Of a stretch of 64,000 nt of DNA, positions 1 to 11,209 are shown in pieces. The position numbers and the translations under genes were made by a program. Where the stretch lies: positions 39,545,001 to 39,609,000 of the forward strand of contig NC_088934.1 of the NCBI RefSeq assembly GCF_038396675.1, read 5' to 3'. The stretch comes from Hydra vulgaris (Eukaryota; Cnidaria; Hydrozoa; Anthoathecata; Hydridae). The number at the start of each line of letters is the position of its first letter. Position 1 is the first letter of the stretch. The notes under the pieces are model-generated. The model saw nothing but the letters and a program-made list of their open reading frames with translations, did not search any database and was not told the origin of the DNA.

Positions 1-580
<580 letters not shown>

Positions 581-681
581 TTCATCTGTGTAATTAGTTT
601 GACTTTCAATTGTTATTTCTTCATCAGCGATATCTAAATCAAAAATGACAGAATACTATAATAAAGTTGTAATAACAATAT

Positions 682-793
<112 letters not shown>

Positions 794-940
794 TGGCGGC
801 GTTAGGGTAAGGCCTGGTTGGGCGATGGCCCAGGGCGCCGAATATAAAGGGGCGAAACTAATTGGTTATTTTACCCTTTGCCTTTTTTTTGAGTGGGGTT
901 AAATTGAGCTAGGGGCGCCGTAGAAATCTCGCCCAGGGCG

Positions 941-968
941 CACAGTGGGCCAGATGGTGGAAAAAAGT
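941..968 (+). other. Transib left end: heptamer, 12-bp spacer, nonamer-like block
   Basis: Heptamer CACAGTG (941-947), 12 bp (948-959), then GAAAAAAGT (960-968). The same A-rich block occurs at the other end after a longer spacer. That heptamer/nonamer logic applies here is inference by analogy with recombination signals. Confidence 0.5.
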
Positions 969-1660
969 ATTTAAAAAACATTCTCAAAAATGACATTATT
1001 ATATACCATTTTATAGCTTAAACATCTGGCTTTTATAAAATGTATATATTTCTGCATAACTGTCATGTCGTTTGCATTTTTAACTGTTTTTAAAAAAGAT
1101 GTTTTTTAATTTTTTCAATTTTTTAATTTATTTAATAATATTTTTCGTGTTACTAATAAGCAAAAAAAATTTATTAATATTTAGATCGTCATTTTTTTAT
1201 TGCATAATTTAATAAAACTAAGTATTATCTATCAAATGGTTTATTGCAAAGTTATTTTGCACGTAATTTATATCAAATAAATTGATTTCTAATGATTGCG
1301 TATTTAAAGTACTTTTCTTAGTGAAAACTTCACTTAAATAATAAAATACTTTTGCGCTCCAAGGTCCTCCAGAAATTTGAGACTTGAAATATCTTTTCTA
1401 ATATGTACATAATCGATATATATTTTACCTATTGTCGACGGATGTCGACTGCGTCTCTATACATAATTTTTATGAGTTGCATGTTTGGGACAGGGGGGCC
1501 AACATTCTGGTTTTTTTTGTGTTCCCAGGCTCCAATCATTGTAATTTTTCAGCAAAACATCTTTTTTATCACATTAAAATGAACATGTAAATATGTGGAG
1601 CTTGTTTTATGTCTGGTTGTCCAAATGTCTCATGAATAATATATTTTTTGTATTTGTAGG

Positions 1661-3596
1661 ATGAAAATGAAATATTTTGATATCTATGAATTCTTAGTGC
1701 ACAAGCGTAATAATCTACAAATATCTGACTGTGGTATTGAGGGAACACTTATTGAGGCAATGAATTTGGATTGTAACAAGAAGCAATTAGGAACTATACT
1801 AGCACATCTAAGAGATAGGTGGCGCAAGTCAGATAGCAACATGGCTCGATTTGAAAAAAAGAATGAAAAATGGCTCCAAAGCCATGTTCCTGAAGATATA
1901 AATATAACACCAATACCTATTGGAAGGCCAATTAAGGCAAACTTTGATGACTACTCTACTAAAACCAAAAAACATAAAGTTAGTCACTTAACTGAAATGT
2001 ATTCTGCTTCTGCGTTGCAATTTGCTTCAGAAATTAAAAGGAGAAAAGAAAATCCAATTGAAAAAACCTCAAAAAAAGATTTTAGAATGTCTAAAGATGA
2101 AGCTCTTTGTCTTCTTTTAGATGCTAAATTAACAAAAGCTTCCTACAAAATTATTAGAAATCAAGCAGTTGAAAAGGGATTTGATATATATCCGCCATAT
2201 AATGATGTTCGAGATGCAAAGTTGTTATGCTATCCTGCAGATATATCTGTCTCAGATTTTTCAGCTGAAATAAAACTGCAAGCTTTGGTGGATCATACAT
2301 CAAATAGAATATGCCAGGCACAGTATGATGTCCTTAGCACTGAAGGCACTCCAGATAGTCTTTCTTTCTCTGAGATACAAAGTAGGCTTTGATGGTGCCA
2401 CAAGACATTCCATATATAAACAAATATCGCAAGAAACAGTAACAAGAAATTTAAACGATGAGCAGGCACTTTTTATTACTTGCCTAGTACCATTGGACTT
2501 GTGTGGCTTTTCAAATGGAAAACGTTACCCAGCTTGGCGAAACCCACGACCATCATCAACAATGTACTATAGACCTCTGCGTTTTAAATTTGAAAAAGAA
2601 ACGGCAGCAGTTTCTAAATCAGAGGAGGATCTCATTAGGCTTGAGATTTCAAACTTGAAAGATACTGAAGTTGATATAAATAACAAAAAAATCAAAATAC
2701 ATCATATAATACAAATTACTATGATTGATGGAAAAGTTCACACTGCTCTTTCAGATGTTACAAATTCTAGTCAATGCTGTATTGTATGTGGGGCAAGTCC
2801 CAAAGTAATGAATGATATTGAAAAAATGATTTTGAAAAACGATATGACAGGCAGTTATTCATATGGTTTATCATCCTTACATGCTTGGATACGTTTTTTA
2901 TCCTTACATGCTTGGATATGTTTATTACATATTGGATATAAAATGACTTTGAAAAAGTGGCAGGCAAGAACAGTAGAAGATAAATCTAAAGTAAAGGCTC
3001 TGAAACAACAAATTCAAAATAGATTTAAAGATGAAATGGGCTTGATAGTTGATGTTCCGAAATCTAGTGGTAGTGGAACATCAAATGATGGAAATACGGC
3101 TCGAAGAGCATTTCAAAATGCAGAAAAGTTTGCAGAAATTTTAAATATTGATGTTGAACTGGTTCTAAATTTTCATATTATATTGGCAACAATTTCATGT
3201 GGTTTAGACATTGACACTGAAAAATTTGAGGCTTTCTGTTTAAAAACAGCTCGTCTTTACGTTCATCATTTTCCTTGGTACTATATGCCACAATCTCTGC
3301 ACAAAATTTTAATTCATGGTTCTGAAATTATTAAAACTTTAGCATTACCCATTGGTATGTATTCTGAAGAAGCTCAAGAAGCGCGCAATAAAGACTTTCA
3401 AAACTATCGTGAACATTTTGCAAGAAAATCATCTCGTGTGAAAACGAACCAAGATTTGTTAAATCGACTACTGTGTACATCCGATCCATTTATTGCATCT
3501 CTGAGAAAGACAGCAGGAAGTAACACCAAAACGAAAAACTTACCACCAGGAGTTATTGACTTATTGATGTCATCCACAGATTATATTAGTTTATAG
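1661..3596 (+). pseudogene. Transib transposase (RAG1-core relative), frameshifted
   Basis: Two overlapping plus-strand frames make one protein of about 640 residues. Frame one (1661-2392, 243 aa) is an N-terminal region rich in Lys/Asp. It shifts within a CTTTCTTTCT run near 2362-2373 into the second frame, which carries VGFDGATRHS (probable first catalytic Asp) and SQCCIVCGASPK (a CxxC like the RAG1/Transib zinc site). It continues with GNTARRAFQNAEKFAEI, SLHKILIHGSEII and EEAQEARNKDFQNYREHF, all motifs I recognise from Transib proteins, and ends DLLMSSTD. The motif SLHAWI is duplicated in tandem (nt 2873-2930), which probably damages the zinc-binding/helical region. TTTGTAG at 1653-1659 just before the first ATG could be a splice acceptor, so an upstream exon is possible. 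Function in life: cut-and-paste transposition. This copy is dead. Confidence 0.85.
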
Positions 3597-3911
3597 ATGT
3601 GTCTTTTTTATTTTTTGTATTTAATCTTAATAATTTTGGAAATGTGTGTACTAATATTAAAGTGTGACTGTAAATTAAAACAAATAGTTATGCTCAATTA
3701 TATTAGAATCATCAAATTATTTTAATTTGCAAAACAAGTTCAGAAACATTTGGCTAAAAATAACTCTTTGGAACTAAGCATAAATATGTGTTTCTATGCA
3801 ATCGGGGTTGCTATGGCAACCACCAAAAACCATGCTTACTTAATTTATAATCATCCAATTACTTTATATACAAATTTTTGAGGCCTATGGATGAAAGGAA
3901 AAAAAGTTATG

Positions 3912-3948
3912 ACTTTTTTCCAAAAAAATGGGATTCTGGCCCACTGTG
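3912..3948 (-). other. Transib right end: heptamer, 21-bp spacer, nonamer-like block
   Basis: Read on the minus strand: CACAGTG (3948-3942), 21 bp (3941-3921), then GAAAAAAGT (3920-3912). The extra length against the left end comes largely from an ATTTTTTT stretch within the spacer. Confidence 0.5.
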
Positions 3949-3974
3949 GGGCGCTGGTAGTGTTAAAACCGGCA

Positions 3975-4075
<101 letters not shown>

Positions 4076-4158
4076 TCTATAGTTTGTTGGCTTTGGGAAG
4101 AGCGGAAGGAAAAAAGTGATTCTTACGCCAACATATACGTCACTTTTAATTACTTTTA

Positions 4159-4192
4159 ACTTTCGTCCAACATTTCCGTGTTGGACGAAAGT
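4159..4192. other. 14-bp stem hairpin inside foldback arm
   Basis: ACTTTCGTCCAACA / TGTTGGACGAAAGT with the 6-base loop TTTCCG, perfect over 14 bp. The opposite arm carries the same structure near 5615-5648. A hairpin nested in each arm of a larger palindrome is unusual; its function is unknown. Confidence 0.75.
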
Positions 4193-4403
4193 AAAAACCA
4201 TTAATTTAATTACAAATTAATCGTTTTTTAAAAAAACCACAAAAACGCAAATTTAATTGACCAGAATGTTTTAAAAACATTGTGAATGTTTTTAACAATA
4301 TAAACAATGTTTTTATTTTTTTTTTTTTAATAAAATGTTTTTATTTTTATTTTTTTTAATAAAATGTTTTTATTTTTATTTTTTTTACTGAAAATCATGC
4401 GCG

Positions 4404-4592
4404 GAGTGTTGCTACATCGACTATCTTATAGCCTGACTCGCAAGGGAGTGCTGCTACATCGACTGACAAATAGCCTGACTCGCAAGGGAGTGCTGCTACA
4501 TCGACTGACAAATAGCCTGACTCGCAAGGGAGTGCTGCTACATCGACTGACAAATAGCCTGACCCGCAAGGGAGTGCTGCTACATCGACTGA
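4404..4592. repeat. 42-bp minisatellite, left arm (about 4.5 units)
   Basis: Units start GAGTGYTGCTACATCGACTG at 4404, 4446, 4488, 4530 and 4572. The 42-bp period is a multiple of three, so an ORF of 14-residue repeats (motif KGVLLHRL) reads through. The mirrored array at 5190-5380 gives the same ORF on the other strand. Both ORFs are best treated as by-products of the repeat. Confidence 0.9.
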
Positions 4593-4711
4593 GGGTTTGG
4601 TTAGGGCAGGCAGTCTATCATTATTAAAAAAAAAAAATTCCGGTCTTGCATTTTAATTTTTACTTTTTGTCAACAAAATATCGAAAAAACTTTCGGACAA
4701 CATCTAAGGGT

Positions 4712-4773
<62 letters not shown>

Positions 4774-4806
4774 TATATATATAGATATATATATATATAT
4801 ATATAT

Positions 4807-4885
<79 letters not shown>

Positions 4886-4943
4886 TATATATATAGATAT
4901 ATATAGATATATATATATATATATAAAGACTCATTAGTATATG

Positions 4944-4978
<35 letters not shown>

Positions 4979-4983
4979 TATAT

Positions 4984-5073
<90 letters not shown>

Positions 5074-5189
5074 CCCTTAGGTGTTGTCCGAAAGTTTTTT
5101 CGATATTTTGTTGACAAAAAGTAAAAATTAAAATGCAAGACCGGAATTTTTTTTTTTTAATAATGATAGACTGCCTGCCCCAACCAAAC

Positions 5190-5380
5190 CCTCAGTCGAT
5201 GTAGCAGCACTCCCTTGCGGGTCAGGCTATTTGTCAGTCGATGTAGCAGCACTCCCTTGCGAGTCAGGCTATTTGTCAGTCGATGTAGCAGCACTCCCTT
5301 GCGAGTCAGGCTATTTGTCAGTCGATGTAGCAGCACTCCCTTGCGAGTCAGGCTATAAGATAGTCGATGTAGCAACACTC
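5190..5380. repeat. 42-bp minisatellite, right arm (inverted copy)
   Basis: Reverse complement of the left-arm array, with the same unit number and the same variant units in mirrored order (the CTATCTTATAG variant lies outermost in both arms). The mirror order shows that the whole arm was copied, not that each array expanded separately. Confidence 0.9.
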
Positions 5381-5739
5381 CGCGCATGATTTACAGTAAA
5401 AAAAATAAAAATAAAAACATTTTATTAAAAAAAATAAAAATAAAAACATTTTATTAAAAAAAATAAAAATAAAAACATTGTTTATATTGTTAAAAACATT
5501 CAAAATGTTATAAAAACATTCAGAATGTTTTTAAAAACATTCTGGTCAATTAAATTTGCGTTTTTGTGGTTTTTTTAAAAAACGATTAATTTGTAATTAA
5601 ATTAATGGTTTTTACTTTCGTCCAACACGGAAATGTTGGACGAAAGTCAAAAGTAATTAAAAGTGACGTATGTGTTGGCGTAAGAATCACTTTTTTCCTT
5701 CCGCTCTTCCTAAAGCCAACAAACTATAGAACTATACAT

Positions 5740-5846
<107 letters not shown>

Positions 5847-7400
5847 GGGAAGTGGGGTCATAACAGCCCCCGTAAGGTTTAGATTAATGAAATATGAAAA
5901 TAAAAACGACCTGTGTTTTTTTATCAGTGTATTTCAACAAACAACAACAACAAAAAAAAGCTTTTAATTTTAGCAATTTAGAAAAAAATACAACAGTTTT
6001 TGAAAATGTTATTAAACACAAATCGCAAAAATCGCTGGGGGTATACTTTTCGTAGTACAAGTTTCTGATTCAGAGCAAGATGTCAGGGATAATTCTTGCA
6101 GTGAAATAGTTGGTGTTTGAGACTTGGTAGTTAGATTTGGTGTTGCTGAATCCATCTCAGGAAATGACCTGTTGGTTGTTTCTGAAGGCTCAAACATCCA
6201 ATCATCAAAAACTTCAGGATTAAGTGGACTTATTCCAGTCTTTCTGAAACAATTTACAGCTGTCAACATGTTTGCAGATTTCATATAAGCTATTCCAAAT
6301 AGTTCTGGAATCTGATATCCGGTCACAACTCTAGTATAATGTGTACGCAGCCAAACTTCGTTCGAATAGTTGCTACTAAATGGTGCCATTAAGGAGACAT
6401 CTAGCGGCTGCAGATGGTGTGAACAATGTGGTGGAAAGTAAATAACAGTAACACGATTTTCACGTTCTTTCATTATGAACTCTATATTTTTTGTATGTGT
6501 TGCATGAACATCTAATAATAGCAGTACAGGTCTTTTTTTGGATGGCATTACAAAAGATATATCTGTTTGCATCCAACCACTAGGTTGGATGCAAACAGAT
6601 ATATCTATATCAAAAATATATCTGTTTGCATCCAACCACTAGAGTGATATGATGCAATAGTACCCGGAGGAGCTTTTTCGATAATATCAACATTCTTGGG
6701 AGCTCTGACATGGGGGAAAATAATCAAGGGGGCACGTATATATACCAGAGGCACTCATACACATTTTGATTGTTATGATTTTCCCTCGTTCAGCTGATGT
6801 TAGAGTTCCAACTTGTTTTTTACCCATCTTAGCAATTACTTTTGACACTTTTTTGGTACTGAAGAAATTCCTGTCTCGTTAACATTATATATATTATTTG
6901 GAGTTATGTTATTTTCATCTATGCTTTTAGTTAATAGTTCAAAATTTTATTCACAGCAGGTCGGTTAAATCCCATTGGTCTAGCTCCAGAAGTTCCCTCT
7001 GGTATACCCAAAGAAATAACAGGATTGTGTTTTAAAAAGCTTTCTGCCCACTGGTAGCCTGCCATTCCTGATTTTTTGTTAAAGCTATGTGACATCTTGT
7101 TCTTTTCAGCTAGCTGAAATGCCAATTCTCTCAAATCTTTCATTGTAACTGGAAACAAGCAACTCTCTAGAAAAATTAGATGTTTAGCTAACTCTTACTC
7201 TTGTTCAAGGTTAAAAACTGATTTAAAATTCCCAAGTTTTTTTACTGAACAACTACTTAGTTCTAAACTCCCTTGCTGAAGTCTTTTTATTCTGTCTTGC
7301 AGTGTCGTTGTTGGGATACAAAACATTAACGATGCCTTCTTATACCCCATTTCCTTCTTTATTACTGGTTCAATAGCTGCTATCATTGAATTTTTTTTCC
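5847..7400 (-). mobile_element. pogo/Tigger-type transposon, degenerate
   Basis: A terminus reading TA-GGGAAGTGGGGTCATAAC at 5847 leads into a minus-strand coding region with pipsqueak-type HTH, CENP-B-type HTH and DDE domains in the order expected for pogo/Tigger elements. I could not find the matching terminus upstream of the gene before the (TA)n at 7541, so the right-hand end is probably lost. Confidence 0.7.
6012..7386 (-). pseudogene. pogo/Tigger transposase (HTH_psq, CENP-B HTH, DDE_1), broken
   Basis: Read from the right. 7386-7195 encodes a pipsqueak-like helix-turn-helix (IPTTTLQDRIKR). 7158-6931 encodes a CENP-B/Tc5-type HTH (AGYQWAESFLKHNP...GIPEGTSGARPMGFNRPAV). 6850-6640 in a shifted frame gives GKKQVGTLTSAERGKII and ASGIY...FPHVRAPKNVD. 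6635-6012 carries KRPVLLLLDVHATH...HHLQPLDVSLMAPF, the DDE core with its catalytic Asp. Several frameshifts and stops separate the blocks. Near 6555-6641 the sequence for SGWMQTDI is present as a direct, an inverted and again a direct copy, which corrupts the frame. The protein would bind TIRs and cut DNA; this copy cannot. Confidence 0.82.
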
Positions 7401-7535
7401 CAGGATTGTCGATGAGTTAGACGTTTGTATTTTCTAACCATATTATGTAACTGTATGCACAAAATAATAATTTTTTTTCTATCAAAGAAAAAATATAATA
7501 ACAATATATAAATATACAATATGTATCTATATATC

Positions 7536-7540
<5 letters not shown>

Positions 7541-7622
<82 letters not shown>

Positions 7623-7656
7623 TTATACATACATATATATATATATATGTATATTT

Positions 7657-7722
<66 letters not shown>
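7541..7722. repeat. (TA)n with (TATACATA) interruptions
   Basis: TA tract with two short repeats of ATGTATATTTATACATAC at about 7616-7665. A (CA)n patch at 7762-7783 leads to the next element. Confidence 0.95.
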
Positions 7723-7724
<2 letters not shown>

Positions 7725-7871
7725 AATAGAGTTTATATAGCTAACTAGTATATATTAATACACACATACACACACACACACACAAATATATATGTAGGTA
7801 CGCGGAAATCGCGTTTTACGGAGCCGATTTTTGTGCTAAAATTTTGTTCCACGTTTTTTTCACTTTTTTTA

Positions 7872-8521
7872 AGGTAGCGTCAGACAAACGTTTTTTTGTG
7901 GTGTTTCTTTTTAGAAACATATATAAACCTAGATATTTTTCTGAAAGAAGAAGGGTTAATCTTGATTTTTATGTGGCTTTTAATGTATGGTTACTAATTT
8001 TTCATGGTTTGTTATGGTCCTGAAAATATAGTATATGTTCTCACATTAATTTATAGTAGAAGAAATGTTGAGCCCGCTTTTTTTATTATTGATTTAACTT
8101 TCTACATGCATTTTCTAAGCACATGCCAATTTTCAAAGAAAAAAAAAAGGGAGCAGATAGTTTACTATGTGTTATTCTACAAATACCACTTTTTTTAGGT
8201 AGCCTTAGGCAAACGTTTTTTTGAGGTATTTCTTTTTAGAAACACATATAAACATAGGATATTTTTTGAAAGAAGAAAGGTCAAGCTTGATTCTTATATT
8301 ATTTTTAAGTATGGTTGCCTAACTCTTTTATGAATTTTTTTGCTGACAATTTTCTATGAAAATTTAGTCGATGTTCTCACATTAATTTCGTATCAAAGAA
8401 ATGTTGAGCCCGCTTTTTTTATTATTTATTCTACTTTCTACATGTATTTTCTTTTTACCTGCCAAATTTCAGCCAATAAAAAATGGGAGCAGATATATAA
8501 CTAAGTGCAACACTTTTGGTA
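7872..8521 (+). repeat. Two tandem units of about 325 bp at the element's left side
   Basis: Both units start AGGTAGC and share CAAACGTTTTTTTG, TTTCTTTTTAGAAACA, ATGTTGAGCCCGCTTTTTT and other blocks at the same offsets. Copy 2 has the same pair at 14675 and 15001 (offset 326). The duplication therefore predates the split of the two copies. It looks non-coding; subterminal transposase-binding or regulatory sequence is a guess. Confidence 0.8.
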
Positions 8522-8668
8522 CCTAATTTCTGTTTTAATGAATTTTTTTTTCGGTAACAGCGAACTATATAAATACGGGGGCGGATAGGGGGGCCAGTTC
8601 TTAGAAAAACAATTTTTTTTCTGCATTATTTTTATTATTAGATAACAGATAACAGAAAAACAGATAAA

Positions 8669-10573
8669 ATGGAAAAGAAAGACTTACAAAAATATATAGA
8701 TTCTCTAACAGATAGTAAGCAAATTTTTTTTTTCATAATTATATTATTGCTAACTATTTTTAAAACAAAAACATAAATGTAAAAACCTTACTCTTTTTGT
8801 TTATCTTAGTAAGAGATTCTTAAGTATAAAAAGATTAATGTATTACTAATACATTTTTAGTAACACATTTTTAATAATACAGTTTTAATCTAATACTATT
8901 AAATTAAAACTGTTTTGATTTTATTGATAGATTAAAGTATCATTTCACAGGTTCATTAAAACATCATATAAGTATAAAAATTTGTTAATACACAAATAAG
9001 TATTAATAATACTTATTTGTATATTAACAAATACTTTGTTAAAAATAAATTATTTTATGATTTGTATAATTTGCTTCTTTTCTTTTAATTTCTATAGAAG
9101 TCTACAAATCGAATTTATATTGATTTATTCTTAACAGACATATTTTTTGGTGTTTAGTTTAAAAATGGTATAAAAATTACACTCATCTTCTTTTATTATT
9201 TTCCTGTTGTATACTACTTCATCCTGTAAATATTATTTAAATAATTATACAAACATGTCTAATATTTGCTTCTTGTTTAGATCCTAGCACTATCATTATA
9301 GATTTTTTGAGATTTCTTAAGTATAGTTCCCATAACATTTTTGCATTAACTTAATGTTTCTAAAGTTTTTTTAAATATAAGATATAATTATTATTGTCTA
9401 TACCTTTTTCTTGATGTATACTAGTTTATATATATTTATTGTTTACATAAGTATATACCCATTCCTAATGTTAGCTTCTTGTTTATATACATATAATCTT
9501 TATATTTTAATCTTTTAGTTGTTATTTTTTGAACTTACTTTTGGCAATTACAAGGTGTTATTTTTTATCGTACAATTTTTTTGTTACCTTTAGTTGAATC
9601 GACAAGGTCTACCATTGGTAAGTTTGTATATTATAACTTTTGTTATGAATCATAGTAACAAAAGTTTAAACATGTGTGTCTAGGTTTAACTCATATTTTG
9701 TTTAACTCTCTTTTCATCACTTGCTATAGTTAGTAATTTTGAAAACCAGGAATTTTTATTCCGTGAATATATTTAATGCTAAACTTATTTTTTTTTGCGG
9801 TGTCTTACTCCTTTTTTAACTTTAGAACCATCTTCATCTGGTACAGTTGGTAAGTTCTAAAAACCTGTTATGCATTCCTTATCAAATGCAACATTTATTT
9901 TTTATAACCATCTTTTAACCTTAGTTCCAACTTTAACTGCAACAAGTGGTATGTCTAAAAACTATTACTTTTTAATATGAGTGCGCATTTCTTAGCAATT
10001 GCAATATCTTTAAATGACAACTTTTTCTACCTTTAGTTCCACCTGCTCAACCTTCTGCTGGTAAATTTATGTATTAAAAATGTATCTGAATGGTTATCAA
10101 ATTTTTATTATTCCAATTAATATACACTGTTTAATACATTTATATTGTGTTTTCATTTGAATTCTCATAAAAGGAAAATCACTAGCAGTATTGAAATTTT
10201 TACTCTTATTAAAAATTTGTTTACCTATCAGTGATTTATTAGTCAATAAATTTATATATTTAGATTTTACTTTAACAAGTAAAAAATTTTTATTAAGTGT
10301 TACATAATGCCATTTGTTACTAATATAATTATTATTTATTTGCTTTTAGAGCTTACATATGAAGCCTACAGGGTTTACAGGACCCAGCATCCTGGACCCA
10401 CCAGCAACAGATCATATTTGCGTTGGATCCAGTTTGGGGGCAATGATGACCCTCTTTTTAGATGGCCCTATTATCCCCCAAACAGGAGTGCTGGGGACAG
10501 CAGCAGAGGTACTGCAAGTGGTTGTGGCAGAAGAGGTCAACCTAGGCGGAAAGTTTTATGGCTTACAAAATGA
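8669..10573 (+). CDS. Spliced cargo gene with four 24-nt microexons (unknown family)
   Basis: Predicted exons: 8669-8714 (ATG, MEKKDLQKYIDSLTD plus one base, donor GTAAGC); four microexons of exactly 24 nt at 9594-9617, 9826-9849, 9925-9948 and 10037-10060; and a terminal exon 10350-10573. Every acceptor ends TTTAG or TTAG, and every donor is GT (GTAAG, GTAAG, GTATG, GTAAA). All junctions are phase 1, so each microexon inserts eight residues (PSSSGTV, PTLTATS and PPAQPSA cores) without changing frame. The last exon starts LTYEAYRVYRTQHPGPTS, has WIQFGGNDDPLFRWPYYPP, and ends with a Gly/Arg-rich basic tail at TGA 10571-10573. The total is about 120 residues. No signal peptide or known domain is evident. 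Copy 2 keeps the terminal motif with two stop codons. I do not recognise the family. Possible donorless microexons lie near 9098 and 9282. Intron calls are from sequence alone. Confidence 0.6.
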
Positions 10574-10842
10574 GTACCACAAGTTTTGTAGCTTGCAAAT
10601 ATGGTGCAACAAGTTTTATGGCTTGCAAAATGAGTACCGCAAGTTTTGTAGCTTGCAAATATGGTACAGCAAATTTTATGGCTTGCAAAATGAGTACCGC
10701 AAGTTTTGTAGCTTGCAAATATGGTACAGCAAGTTTTATGGCTTGCAAAATGAGTACCGCAAGTTTTGTTGCTTGCAAATATGGTACAGCAAGTTTTGTA
10801 GCTTGCAAATATGGTACAGCAAGTTTTATGGCTTGCAAATTT
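10551..10842 (+). repeat. Alternating 30-bp tandem repeat (60-bp higher-order unit)
   Basis: Two related 30-mers alternate: type A with TTTTATGGCTTGCAAAATGA and type B with TTTTGTAGCTTGCAAATATG. Nearly five AB pairs run from the last codons of the cargo gene, and one extra B unit near 10790-10820 breaks the alternation. The 30-bp period keeps more than one plus frame and one minus frame open, so the long ORFs here are not evidence of coding. Copy 2 lacks the array at the matching place. Confidence 0.9.
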
Positions 10843-10873
10843 TTTTTGATAGACGGCTCTGGCTTACCTTCAC

Positions 10874-11163
10874 GTGGTGTCTATTGTTAAAAATGATTTA
10901 ATTTTATTCATTAATGGAATTGAAAAATTAAATCATTCACTAAAAGCCAAGACAAAACTTAATTACATTTTTTATTTCAAAATACTTATTGTTTTTGTGT
11001 GTTTTTTGTTAAGGTTGGAGTGGGTAATCGGTCCCTTTAAAGGACAAAATGGATATTCAAACTCATCTTGTAATGTGGTAAATTAGTTTTTTATTCTAAT
11101 TTCTCTCTGTTTAAGAAATTTTAACATTTTTTGTGAAATTGTTATTAATTTTTTTTTTTCAGG
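10874..11163 (+). other. AT-rich 3' part of GGTACG copy 1, no gene seen
   Basis: Contains short blocks matched in copy 2 (AAACTCATCTTGTAATGTGG against CCAACCTGCATTTTGTAATG near 17010-17035). A 70-aa frame here has no supporting features. Confidence 0.5.
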
Positions 11164-11209
11164 TTTAAGGCAGCAGGGGGGAGGGGGCGGCATACGCCCC
11201 CTCCAAAAA
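11164..11209 (+). other. GC-rich hairpin, possibly a terminal mini-exon
   Basis: A T-run ends in TTTCAG just before this block and GTAATT follows AAAAAAG, so it has splice-site-like borders. Inside, GGAGGGGGCG / CGCCCCCTCC (11180-11189, 11195-11204) forms a perfect 10-bp stem with loop GCATA. Copy 2 has two related GC-rich blocks (17131-17168 and 17290-17350), and copy 3 has one near 27190-27215. Whether it is an RNA structure, an exon or a remnant is not known. Confidence 0.45.

Larger units (their letters stand above)
941..3948 (+). mobile_element. Transib DNA transposon with perfect 5-bp TSD
   Basis: The element starts CACAGTGGGCCAGA at 941 and ends with its inverted copy at 3935-3948. 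It is flanked by GGGCG on both sides (936-940 and 3949-3953), a GC-rich 5-bp duplication typical of Transib. The interior encodes a broken Transib/RAG1-core-type transposase on the plus strand. The stretches 969-1660 and 3600-3911 are AT-rich with no coding signal I can support. The first seven bases, CACAGTG, equal the consensus heptamer of V(D)J recombination signals. Confidence 0.88.

Noticed and set aside
1661-3596. A host RAG1-like gene
   Set aside because: The gene sits between Transib-type ends with a perfect 5-bp target duplication and is broken by a frameshift and a duplication. It is a transposon gene.
4404-4592. CRISPR-like array
   Set aside because: The units are contiguous with no unique spacers, and the genome is eukaryotic. 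It is a minisatellite.
4364-4627. ORF with KGVLLHRL repeats, on both arms of the foldback
   Set aside because: A direct result of a 42-bp (14-codon) minisatellite; the mirrored copy gives the same ORF on the other strand.
10359-10901. 180-aa and 110-aa ORFs with 10-residue repeats, and an antisense 91-aa ORF
   Set aside because: The 30-bp period keeps several frames and both strands open. The frame continuing from the LTYEAYR exon ends at TGA 10573; the others depend on the repeat alone.
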